A DNA stretch of 43,796 nt from an uncultured Bacteroidia bacterium (GTDB lineage: Bacteria > Bacteroidota > Bacteroidia > Bacteroidales > F082). Positions 8,964 through 15,403 of this stretch are shown here, one piece after another (within the stretch, counting starts at the first letter, position 1; each line of letters starts with the position of its first letter). Under the pieces are notes generated by a model. It saw nothing but the letters and a program-made list of their open reading frames with translations, was not told the origin of the DNA and made no database searches. The translations under genes and the position numbers were made by a program. Where the stretch lies: assembly GCA_902791165.1 (NCBI GenBank), contig CADAVB010000035.1, forward strand, positions 1 to 43,796, given 5' to 3'.

Positions 8964-9955
8964 GCCGCCATTTTTCCCACGGAAAATTCCTCCTGACAGG
9001 CGAATACCTCGTCCTGAAAGGTGCCTTGGCCTTGGCTTTGCCATTGAAATTAGGACAAAGCCTTGAAGTAGAGAAACTTGAATCCGACAATCATCAACTC
9101 CATTGGGAAGCATGGCAACCCGAAGGGAAATGGTTTTCCGTGACCTTGAACCGAGAAAATCTGGTAAATATCTCGGCCGATGACCCTGACAAGGCCATGC
9201 GGTTGAGCCAAATCCTCTTAGCCGTCAAGCAGTTGAGTCCCAAGGCTTTTGAAGGAAACGACATAAAGTTTACCACCCGCCTTGATTTTGACCCAAACTG
9301 GGGCTTAGGCAGCAGTTCCACATTAATCGCCAACCTTGCGCAATGGGCCAAAGTGAATCCCTACGAATTGCTGAAACTGACCTTCGGCGGCTCGGGCTAT
9401 GACCTCGCCTGCGCTACAGCGGAAGGACCGATTTATTATCAACTTGTTAATTTAGAATCGGCCCTTCGGCAGGCTCAGGGACCTCAACAAGTTAAGGGCG
9501 TTGAGCCTGTCGAAACGCCTATACCAATGGTTGAAATCGTCGATTTTAACCCGCCTTTCGCCGAGCATCTGTTTTTCGTCTATCAAGGGCAAAAGCAAAG
9601 TTCGTCCAAGGAAATCAAGGCGTTTTTGGAGAAGGCGAATCCCATTGATTTACAGAAAGATATAGAAGCTGTTTCGGACATCAGCCGCTCCGTGCCAAGA
9701 TGCCAGAATTTGGACGAGTTCGGCCTGCTCATGCAATGCCACGAGCGCATCATCGCCCGCTGCATCGGGCAGGAACCCATTCAAAAGCGTTTCCCCGACT
9801 TCGAAGGCGTGCTGAAATCCTTGGGCGCTTGGGGCGGCGATTTTATTTTGGCGGCAACAGAATGGGATGAAAAAGAGGTGAAGGATTATTTCAAAACGTT
9901 TGGTTTGGAGGTGGTTTTCGGATATAACGACCTTGTTTTGGGAAATAATTTGTAG
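8960..9955 (+). CDS. GHMP kinase, GYDIA family (mevalonate pathway)
   Basis: The 331-residue protein is a GHMP-superfamily sugar/isoprenoid kinase. It has the N-terminal SHGKFLLTGEYLVLKGALAL, the ATP-binding glycine loop GLGSSSTLIANLAQW (about residues 116-130) and GGSGYDLACA (about 142-151), which names the GYDIA family, the usual mevalonate-pathway kinase of Bacteroidota. The start overlaps the HMG-CoA reductase stop by four bases (ATGA). The exact phosphorylation step, mevalonate or phosphomevalonate, cannot be told from sequence. Residues 168-187 are odd: they are encoded by a palindromic DNA element inserted in frame between two conserved strands (YYQLVNLES and IPMVEIVDF). The frame is intact, so the insertion appears tolerated, perhaps as a surface loop. 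Confidence 0.88.
   Translation: MSRHFSHGKFLLTGEYLVLKGALALALPLKLGQSLEVEKLESDNHQLHWEAWQPEGKWFSVTLNRENLVNISADDPDKAMRLSQILLAVKQLSPKAFEGNDIKFTTRLDFDPNWGLGSSSTLIANLAQWAKVNPYELLKLTFGGSGYDLACATAEGPIYYQLVNLESALRQAQGPQQVKGVEPVETPIPMVEIVDFNPPFAEHLFFVYQGQKQSSSKEIKAFLEKANPIDLQKDIEAVSDISRSVPRCQNLDEFGLLMQCHERIIARCIGQEPIQKRFPDFEGVLKSLGAWGGDFILAATEWDEKEVKDYFKTFGLEVVFGYNDLVLGNNL
9461..9520 (+). repeat. REP-like palindrome inserted in frame in the GHMP kinase gene
   Basis: The arms CTTCGGCAGGCTCA (9464-9477) and TTGAGCCTGTCGAAA (9501-9515) are near-perfect inverted copies with a loop of 23 bases. The arms resemble the TTCGACAGGCTCAGG-type palindromes that occur between genes in many bacterial genomes. Here the element is read as 20 in-frame codons (residues 168-187), like the palindromic elements of Rickettsia. 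Confidence 0.75.
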
Positions 9956-10016
9956 TTTTGCGCAAAGTTCAACACCAGATAGATTATACAAGGAAAGATA
10001 AAATACACTATTATAG

Positions 10017-10202
10017 TCAAGGAAAGTTATTAATGCCGTGTTTGGCACGGCGTGGGATGACTTGTTAGACTATATAGGGCGTGGTAACCCTGGACTTCAA
10101 GCAAGAAATAAATTCCACGCTTTTTTCATGCTTGAAAACCAACGTCATGACTTCTTTGCCGACCTCTCGCAACACTATCGCCAAACCAAAAACGCCATGT
10201 AG
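10017..10202 (+). pseudogene. Coding-like fragment of an unknown gene
   Basis: A frame of 61 codons follows the stop at 10014-10016 and ends at TAG 10200-10202. It has no ATG until about residue 37, yet the residues look like ordinary soluble protein (DDLLDYIGRGNPGLQARNKF, then HDFFADLSQHYRQTKNAM). I do not recognise the family. It is best read as the 3' end of a gene whose start has been lost, consistent with the many rearrangement marks nearby. Confidence 0.35.
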
Positions 10203-10383
10203 TTCAGCCACTTGCAAAGCAACACTTTGCAAAATGCCCACTAATCCATTGCATGATGGCTGTCGCCATGTCAAAAACAGTCCCTACATTTGCCCTATAC
10301 AAACCCTCAAAAATAGCAGTCCAACGATTCTATTGAAAACCAACGAGTTAGAATCACAGAATGGGATTGAGGTGGCGAAGCCA

Positions 10384-10446
10384 TGTAGGGACGCACCGCG
10401 TGCGTCCGCAAACACGAACAACGGACACACGCGGTGTGTCCCTACA
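10384..10446. repeat. 25-bp inverted repeat, TGTAGGGAC type
   Basis: The arms are 10384-10408 and 10422-10446, which match in 23 of 25 positions around a 13-base loop. The ends read TGTAGGGAC...GTCCCTACA. The size suits a REP/MITE-like element; no target-site duplication is evident. Confidence 0.8.
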
Positions 10447-10450
10447 GGGG

Positions 10451-10488
10451 AAATCCCTTTGTACATTCGGCCAAAGGGATTTTTTTGT
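10451..10488 (+). terminator. Terminator-like hairpin opening the repeated module, copy 1
   Basis: AAATCCCTTTG (10451-10461) pairs with CAAAGGGATTT (10472-10482), followed by a T run. The same hairpin-plus-TTTTTTTGTTTGTTTTT arrangement is found before copy 2 of the module at 14578. Confidence 0.75.
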
Positions 10489-10541
10489 TTGTTTTTGAAA
10501 ATCATCGAAAAATCGTTTCTATTTGAAAATCAACAATATAC

Positions 10542-10642
10542 ACGACAGCAAACGACTACAGTCGATTACAAACGTTTAATCAACGGCTTGGTCTTGACAG
10601 GTTTTGCATTTTTGCAGCGAGAAACCAATTAATACTATTGTT
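10542..10642 (+). promoter_or_regulatory. Conserved leader/promoter repeat, copy 1
   Basis: From 10542 this aligns without gaps to 14664 onward and to 42711 onward. It contains short ACGAC-type direct repeats, the palindrome AAACGTTT, TTGACA (10594-10599) and a -7-like CATTTTTG (10607-10614). Bases 10575-10645 match copy 2 (14697-14767) with only two differences, ending at the ATG of the small gene. Confidence 0.75.
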
Positions 10643-11027
10643 ATGGATGCAAAAGACAACAAAACCATTGAGGTTCCTGTTGGGAACACAAGAGAAGACA
10701 TTAAGGCAAGAGAGGCCATTATTTCAAATGTGTACAGATGCTGGTATGAAGCGAATCCTTCAAAAGCGGCTTATAACCATGCGTCATGCAGCCAAATCGT
10801 ATCTATCGACTTTAGCAGTATTGCAACTTGATTTGATTCTAAAGAACGCCTGTCAAGTTGGTGAGCCTACGCCAGCAAAACTTGGAATCAAAAACCAGAG
10901 CGAGTTTTCAGAAATGATTATAATGGAATGTCCGTTAGTTGGCATAGGAACAGCAAAACTAACCGTTGGCGTGAAAAAGAAAACTGGAATGAAAATACAG
11001 TATTGTATTACTGCGATAAGCACATAA
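10643..11027 (+). pseudogene. Decayed small gene, paralogue of the gene at 14765
   Basis: From ATG 10643 the frame reads MDAKDNKTIEVPV... through REAIISNVYRCWYEANPSKA and stops at 10831. The homologous C-terminal half lies in another frame (HAAKSYLSTLAVLQLD ... GTAKLTVGVKKKTG, QYCITAI) and ends at 11027. The same order (helical start, ST-AV helix, KLTIGV, QYCI) is present in the intact gene at 14765. Comparison suggests that about 20 codons were lost with a frame change near 10780-10795, where a CATGC direct repeat could have mediated deletion. I know similar small hypothetical proteins from Bacteroidales by memory only; the function is unknown. Composition is more AT-rich than the neighbours. 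Confidence 0.6.
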
Positions 11028-11144
11028 AAAAACCGACGGAGTTACTGAGGGGCTTGCTATCCGGCATTTCCCGTCCGTCGGTTATAATCCATAGCACTCT
11101 ACACTACCTCTTGATTTACATTTGGAATGTGTGTACTGTTATTT
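11025..11144 (-). ncRNA. Candidate small RNA A, convergent to the decayed small gene
   Basis: On the minus strand a TACTTTTG box (11157-11150) precedes about 120 nt that end in a 10-bp perfect stem (11083-11074 with 11040-11031) enclosing 33 nt, followed by a run of eight U. The run overlaps the stop codon of the small gene. A hairpin of the same design ends RNA candidate B at the second module copy. The start point is inferred from the box. Confidence 0.5.
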
Positions 11145-11149
11145 TGCTG

Positions 11150-11157
11150 CAAAAGTA
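11150..11157 (-). promoter_or_regulatory. -7 box TACTTTTG for small RNA candidate A
   Basis: Matches TAnnTTTG on the minus strand and is followed by GCAGC, common just downstream of this box in the phylum. Confidence 0.5.
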
Positions 11158-11230
11158 CAAAAAATCCCAATAGCAACCAAGTTTTCCTGAAAATAATCAC
11201 CTTTTTTTTCATTTCTATTTCAAAAACCCC

Positions 11231-11238
11231 TATCTTTG
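11231..11238 (+). promoter_or_regulatory. -7 box TATCTTTG for the structured leader and secreted-protein genes
   Basis: Perfect TAnnTTTG in the form most used in this window. It predicts a transcript start near 11244, about 315 nt before the ATG at 11560. Confidence 0.6.
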
Positions 11239-11243
11239 CCCCC

Positions 11244-11559
11244 GTAAACAACAACCCAACAAACGAAAGAATAGAACACTAACACATAGACATACACAGA
11301 GCTGACGCTCTTATTCTCTGGTGCGAAATCTGGTAAATTGAGTAACGGGAATAAGGTTCGCGAAAGTTCTCGCCCAAAGGCGAGAATTGTTTTTACCTTA
11401 TTTGTTACAAGGCCTTACCAGATGCCCGCACTAAAATAAGCAAACCAAGGACAATTCCGCCTTCTTTCTTTTCTCGGATTTCCAGTTGCTTTAGTGAATA
11501 CAGTCCGCCAGCCTGCATTTGACGACAATTCACTAATTATTCACTAAATATTGGAAAAC
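11244..11559 (+). ncRNA. Structured leader RNA (or separate small RNA) before the 11560 gene
   Basis: This 316-base stretch has no gene but strong nested pairing: AGAGC/GCTCT (11298-11302 with 11307-11311); GTGCG/CGCAC (11321-11325 with 11427-11431); ATCTGGTAA/TTACCAGAT (11328-11336 with 11415-11423); GTAAC/GTTAC (11342-11346 with 11404-11408); AATAAGGT/ACCTTATT (11350-11357 with 11395-11402); TTCTCGCC/GGCGAGAA (11367-11374 with 11379-11386). Together 11321-11431 folds as one long rod with internal loops, a shape like 6S RNA, though I cannot assign a family. A second switch-like element lies at 11491-11547. No terminator is seen between the rod and the start codon, which favours a leader or a processed RNA. 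Confidence 0.55.
11491..11547 (+). promoter_or_regulatory. Mutually exclusive stems just before the start codon
   Basis: TTAGTGAAT (11491-11499) is fully complementary to ATTCACTAA, which occurs twice (11528-11536 and 11539-11547). Only one pairing can form at a time; the second copy lies 12 nt before the ATG at 11560. Confidence 0.5.
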
Positions 11560-13077
11560 ATGAAAAAGAAATGTTTACTCCTGATGATGCTAAGCGCGGC
11601 AGGCTTGGCATCGGTGGCGCAGCAGCCACCCATCTCGCACCTCGAGATCAACAATGTGTATCCTACCATTCTTGGCGACGGCAGTTGTTTCGTCCCTCAA
11701 AAAGAGAGTTACGATGAAAACGGTAATCCGCTTCCACCCAACTGCCCCACTTGGGAAGTGCCAGCCGGCAGCAGCAAGCAGACCATCTTTCAACACGCGC
11801 TTTGGTTTGGCGGTCTGGATGCCAGCGACAGTTTACATATTGCCGCCAAAAGGTTTGGGCAAATGTATGGTGCGTTTGGCTGGGTGGATGATTATTGGTC
11901 GGGGCCGCTCACGACGGTGGATGGCTCCATTGATATGAAGACTTCGATGAAATTCCATCACGTTTGGAACCTCACCCGCGCCGAAATCGACCAGTTTGTC
12001 GCCAACTACGGCAATGCGGGCTATCAAATCCCTGAAGACATCCTGACTTGGCCAGCCCACGGCGATGATGGCTATGCCAACAACCTCGCGCCTTTCGTGG
12101 ATGTGAACGGCGACGGTCGCTACAATCCCACCGACGGCGACTATCCTGACATCAAGGGCGACCAATGTCTGTTCTTTATCTTCAATGACTATAGAGAACA
12201 TACAGAAACGGCAGGAACTCCGATTAATTTGGAGGTTCACGCCATGGTGTATGGTTTCAATTCCCCGAATGACGAGGCACTGAACAACACCGTGTTTGTG
12301 AACTACAAGTTCTTTAACCGCTCGGCCAACAACTATCATGGCACCTATCTTGGCCTTTGGACGGATTGGGATCTTGGTTACAGCTGGGACGATTTTGTGG
12401 GCTGCGATGTGCAGCGCAATTCCTGTTTTGCCTACAATGGCTACCCCATCGATGGCAATGGTGAACCAAATTCCTATGGTGACAATTGGCCCGTGCAGGT
12501 GCTCACCGTGCTGAACGGCCCCGATGGTTTAGGAATGACGGGATTTATGTATCACAATAATTCTAGTGGAATCTATGGTGACCCAGCAATTGCTCCAGAT
12601 TACTACAATTATCTTCAGAGCCGTTGGAAAGACGGGTCGCATTTGCAATATGGCGCTATGGGATATCCAATATCCTTCAATATATGGGAGGGAGGTGAAC
12701 CCACAGAAATACATATAGATCCTGTTGGCCCCGAGTGCAAATTTATGTTCCCTGGCGACACCGACCCCAACAACATTGGCACAGGCGGCATCGCGCCTAA
12801 TGACGGCTACAACACCGACGGTAAATACTGGACAGAGGAAGAGTGTTTTGAGAATTATTCGGACTTGTTCCCAGAATACGAATACAATCCTTTCGGCCCT
12901 GGCGACCGTCGTGGCTTGGCTTCAGTGGGTCCTTTCGACTTCCCCGCTGGCGGCATGAAGGAGCTGGACTATGCCATGATTACCGTTTGGAAGAACAACA
13001 GCCAATCGGCCATGGAGCGCAAAGGCGAGTTCATCGACCACATCAAAGCCTTGTTTGAAAACAGATTTGCGAAATAA
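11560..13077 (+). CDS. Secreted protein of unknown function with Ca-binding-like loop
   Basis: The start chosen is ATG 11560, giving a 505-residue protein with a signal peptide (MKKKCLLLMMLSAAGLASVAQ); an in-frame TTG three codons earlier is less likely. The mature part has FVDVNGDGRYNPTDGDYP near residue 185, a calcium-loop-like DxNxDG motif common in large Bacteroidota secreted proteins. Later parts are rich in Tyr, Trp, Asn and Gly, as in extracellular beta domains. No PNP/KKxVVE sorting domain is present at the C-terminus, so unlike the next gene it may be periplasmic or act as a partner. It is preceded by a long structured leader and followed after 23 bases by a T9SS gene, probably in one transcript. 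No enzymatic family was recognised. Confidence 0.75.
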   Translation: MKKKCLLLMMLSAAGLASVAQQPPISHLEINNVYPTILGDGSCFVPQKESYDENGNPLPPNCPTWEVPAGSSKQTIFQHALWFGGLDASDSLHIAAKRFGQMYGAFGWVDDYWSGPLTTVDGSIDMKTSMKFHHVWNLTRAEIDQFVANYGNAGYQIPEDILTWPAHGDDGYANNLAPFVDVNGDGRYNPTDGDYPDIKGDQCLFFIFNDYREHTETAGTPINLEVHAMVYGFNSPNDEALNNTVFVNYKFFNRSANNYHGTYLGLWTDWDLGYSWDDFVGCDVQRNSCFAYNGYPIDGNGEPNSYGDNWPVQVLTVLNGPDGLGMTGFMYHNNSSGIYGDPAIAPDYYNYLQSRWKDGSHLQYGAMGYPISFNIWEGGEPTEIHIDPVGPECKFMFPGDTDPNNIGTGGIAPNDGYNTDGKYWTEEECFENYSDLFPEYEYNPFGPGDRRGLASVGPFDFPAGGMKELDYAMITVWKNNSQSAMERKGEFIDHIKALFENRFAK

Positions 13078-13100
13078 ACTGAGTGTCTAACCTTTTAATA

Positions 13101-14474
13101 ATGAACGAAATGAAAAAGATATATATCGTGATGATGCTCGTTTTGACGGGCATGACCGCTGTGGCCCAAACCAGCGTTTGGGACGGCAACCGCGCCCTCT
13201 GGACACGCGGCGAAGGAACAGAGAACAATCCCTATTTGATTGAATCGGCAGCTCATCTGGCATATTTGGCCTATATGGTCAACAAAGGTTTCGAGACTTG
13301 CGGCCTACACTTCCGTCTCACCACCGACATCGACTTGAATGGAAGTGAGGACCAACAATGGATTCCCATCGGATTAGGGGATAGATGGTTTAATGAAGAC
13401 GGTTGTGATAGGGGGAGGCAAAGTGGTTATGTTTTTTTTCCAAACACCAGTTTTCGAGGGCACTTTGATGGCGGAGAACACAGCGTCTCCAATATCTATG
13501 TGGATAACGAAAGCTATTATGCAGGCTTGTTTGGCAGTGCAGTTGGGATTGACAGTGATCATCCTGCTGTCATCGAGAATGTGTTTGTCACAAATGGCTA
13601 CATCAAAGGAGGCAGTGCCGGAGGCATTGTGGGAAATGGCAGCAACACTTTGGTTTCACGTTGCTGGAATGGTGCCACGATTGAGGGAGGTTCTTGCGGC
13701 GGCATCGTAGGAATCAAAGCCTTTAAGGTATATAATTGTTACAATGCAGGCGAGGTGAACGGAACGTATGAGGCTGGCGGAATCGTTGGGGCCTTTAGTG
13801 CGTATGAAATCGTCGAATGTTACAATGAAGGGAACGTTACGGGCCAGTCAGCCGGAGGCATTATGGGAGAATGGATGCATAGCGGCACCATAAGCAACTG
13901 CTATAACTCTGGCGGCGTTACGGCTGTTGGTGACAACTCTACCCAAACTTCGGCCGGAGGTTTGGTTGGAATAACTATTATGGGGACGCGTAGCATCAGC
14001 AACTGCTATTCCATTGGCGCGGTGCAGAGCGACAACAATTTGGGATGTTTGGTGGGATATGGTAGTGTTGAAATCGAAAGCTGCTACTACCTTACCAGCA
14101 CCTGCACCGAAAGCGAATACGGCGAGCCGAAAGACGAGGACTATATGCGTAGCCAAGAGTTCGTGGATTTGCTCAACAGCTTGGGCACAGGTCAATTGTG
14201 GGCTTTGGATGAAAACAACACCAATGGCGGCTTCCCCGTCATTGTGACGATAGACCTTGCAGTGGATGAAATTCTCGAGATTTCGTTCCATGTCTATCCC
14301 AACCCAGCCCAAGGCCAATTCACGGTGGAAGGCACGGGAAGAATGATGGTAAGCAGCTTGCTCGGCCAGATTGTGCTGGTCAAGGAAATCGATGGACCGA
14401 CAACCGTCTCGTTGCCCCAAGGAATGTATTTCGTGAAATTGAACGGCGCTACGCAAAAGGTCGTGGTGGAATAA
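13101..14474 (+). CDS. T9SS-exported GLUG-repeat protein
   Basis: The protein of about 457 residues has a signal peptide (MKKIYIVMMLVLTGMTAVAQ from the second ATG at 13110). After GTENNPYLIESAAHLAYLAY, the usual lead-in of GLUG proteins, come about seven short repeats centred on GGIVG or close variants (AGLFG, GGIVG three times, GGIMG, GGLVG, GCLVG). These match the GLUG motif family of extracellular beta-helix-like proteins. The last 75 residues are a T9SS sorting domain (VYPNPAQGQFTVEG, LPQGMYFVKL, QKVVVE). The role could be adhesion or surface binding; no catalytic residues are evident. It lies 23 bases after the preceding secreted-protein gene. Its C-terminal domain is strikingly like that of the protein at 25718. 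Confidence 0.85.
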   Translation: MNEMKKIYIVMMLVLTGMTAVAQTSVWDGNRALWTRGEGTENNPYLIESAAHLAYLAYMVNKGFETCGLHFRLTTDIDLNGSEDQQWIPIGLGDRWFNEDGCDRGRQSGYVFFPNTSFRGHFDGGEHSVSNIYVDNESYYAGLFGSAVGIDSDHPAVIENVFVTNGYIKGGSAGGIVGNGSNTLVSRCWNGATIEGGSCGGIVGIKAFKVYNCYNAGEVNGTYEAGGIVGAFSAYEIVECYNEGNVTGQSAGGIMGEWMHSGTISNCYNSGGVTAVGDNSTQTSAGGLVGITIMGTRSISNCYSIGAVQSDNNLGCLVGYGSVEIESCYYLTSTCTESEYGEPKDEDYMRSQEFVDLLNSLGTGQLWALDENNTNGGFPVIVTIDLAVDEILEISFHVYPNPAQGQFTVEGTGRMMVSSLLGQIVLVKEIDGPTTVSLPQGMYFVKLNGATQKVVVE

Positions 14475-14484
14475 TTGATGTTCA

Positions 14485-14563
14485 CACGAATTACCATGAA
14501 TGAACCACGAATTTTTCATGAATTATTGATGGCAATTCGTGCCTGATTCGCGGCAATTCATGT
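14485..14563. repeat. Degenerate ATTCGTG/CACGAAT inverted repeats
   Basis: CACGAATT occurs at 14485-14492 and 14506-14513, with the inverse AATTCGTG at 14534-14541 and related ATTCATG elements between and after. The pattern is typical of decayed intergenic repeat DNA in Bacteroidota. Confidence 0.5.
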
Positions 14564-14576
14564 CGATGAAAACAGG

Positions 14577-14612
14577 AAATCCCTCGGCCTGCGGGTCGGG
14601 GGATTTTTTTGT
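14577..14612 (+). terminator. Terminator-like hairpin opening the repeated module, copy 2
   Basis: AAATCCCTCGGCC (about 14578-14590) pairs with the downstream GGTCGGGGGATTT through wobbles, followed by seven T. It terminates the GLUG gene and matches the hairpin at 10451 in position and flanks. Confidence 0.75.
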
Positions 14613-14663
14613 TTGTTTTTCAAATCATTGAAAACTGTTTTTGATTGACAATCAATGAAAAAA

Positions 14664-14764
14664 CCGACAGCAAACGACTACAAACGACTACAAATGTTTA
14701 ATCAACGGCTTGGTCTTGACAGGTTTTGCATTTTTGCAGCGAGAAACCCATTAATGCTATTGTT
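14664..14764 (+). promoter_or_regulatory. Conserved leader/promoter repeat, copy 2
   Basis: Ungapped match to copy 1 (10542) and copy 3 (42711). Bases 14697-14748 are identical to 10575-10626. It contains TTGACA (14716-14721) and CATTTTTG (14729-14736) and ends at the ATG at 14765. Confidence 0.75.
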
Positions 14765-15232
14765 ATGCAAATACCTGAATACATTGAAGGCATCCCGACG
14801 GAGAAGAAACGGAGCCAAGAAAGATTTGCTCTAATCATGAGTTATTACGAAAAACTATGGAAACAATTGCAACGAGAACATAATTCCAATTTCATCAGAA
14901 ACAAGTTCTTGAAAGCAGACATTTTTATTGTAAAAAATGAAAGTGACAAGAAAACCGTCCGTGAAGCCTTGCATAATTGGAAATCAACTTATGCGGTCAA
15001 ATATTTGAAAAAAGTTGTCGAAGATGCTAAACCAATGGAAAACCTTCCTATGTTCGTCTCACGGAAAGAAGGAGAGCAAAAGAGGAATGGGTATAAGAAC
15101 ATGATTCTCCTATACTATGATTTTTCGGATAGCGAAATAGATTATATGAATTTCAGAGTAAAGCTTACCATTGGGGTCATGACAAGTGGAAAGCATGTTC
15201 AATACTGCATTAATAAGATTGAGGTGAAATAA
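14765..15232 (+). CDS. Small protein of unknown function, intact module copy
   Basis: The ATG at 14765 is chosen because the conserved leader ends there; an upstream TTG in the same frame lies inside the promoter box. The 155-residue protein is soluble, Lys-rich and AT-rich in codon use. Its N-terminal half looks helical (RFALIMSYYEKLWKQLQREH), followed by a helix with NWKSTYAVKYLKKVVEDAK, and it ends with beta-type strands FRVKLTIGVMTSGKHVQYCI. The last two helices and the KLTxGV...QYCI end match the decayed gene at 10643, so they form one family. I do not know its function and see no catalytic motif. A converging hairpin RNA candidate ends exactly at its stop codon, which suggests antisense or shared-terminator regulation. 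Confidence 0.7.
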   Translation: MQIPEYIEGIPTEKKRSQERFALIMSYYEKLWKQLQREHNSNFIRNKFLKADIFIVKNESDKKTVREALHNWKSTYAVKYLKKVVEDAKPMENLPMFVSRKEGEQKRNGYKNMILLYYDFSDSEIDYMNFRVKLTIGVMTSGKHVQYCINKIEVK

Positions 15233-15297
15233 AAAAAGCCAGTCATGTAATCCGTTACCTCGCAAAAGTTTGGAACGCTGCCCCTGACTGGTTTTCT
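15231..15297 (-). ncRNA. Candidate small RNA B, convergent to the 14765 gene
   Basis: The minus strand has TAATTTTG (15310-15303), then about 67 nt containing CCAGTCA (15291-15285) paired with TGACTGG (15245-15239), enclosing 39 nt, and then a run of seven U that overlaps the stop codon of the small gene. The enclosed part includes GTAACGGATTAC, itself a mini-hairpin. A GTAAC element in the same relative place is found in candidate A. Confidence 0.5.
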
Positions 15298-15302
15298 GCC
15301 CG

Positions 15303-15310
15303 CAAAATTA
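15303..15310 (-). promoter_or_regulatory. -7 box TAATTTTG for small RNA candidate B
   Basis: Perfect TAnnTTTG on the minus strand, 11 nt before the hairpin stem. Confidence 0.5.
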
Positions 15311-15403
15311 CAACATTTTTACAAATCAAGGCCATTTCGCCGAAAAAAAACGAGAACAAACAAAGAAAACAACAAACAATAACCCCCTAAAACCCCCACA
15401 ATC

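Larger units (their letters stand above)
9956..10642. other. 687-base AT-rich spacer without an intact gene
   Basis: The stretch holds a coding-like fragment (10017-10202), a small hairpin (10035-10040 with 10046-10051), a 25-base inverted repeat (10384-10446), a terminator-like hairpin (10451-10488) and a conserved leader (10542-10642). Nothing recognisable was seen in 10203-10383 apart from an isolated GTCCCTACA (10283-10291) that looks like an end of the same palindrome family. One long plus-strand frame (10081-10632) has low-complexity, atypical composition and crosses all these elements, so it is not called. Confidence 0.6.

Noticed and set aside
10594-10599. TTGACA in the leader repeat as a sigma-70 -35 box
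   Set aside because: It lies only 7-8 bases from the -7 box, and this phylum uses a different primary sigma consensus. It may still be a regulator site.
10081-10632. Plus-strand frame of 183 codons in the accessory spacer
   Set aside because: It reads through a palindrome, a terminator and the conserved leader, and shows no protein-like pattern.
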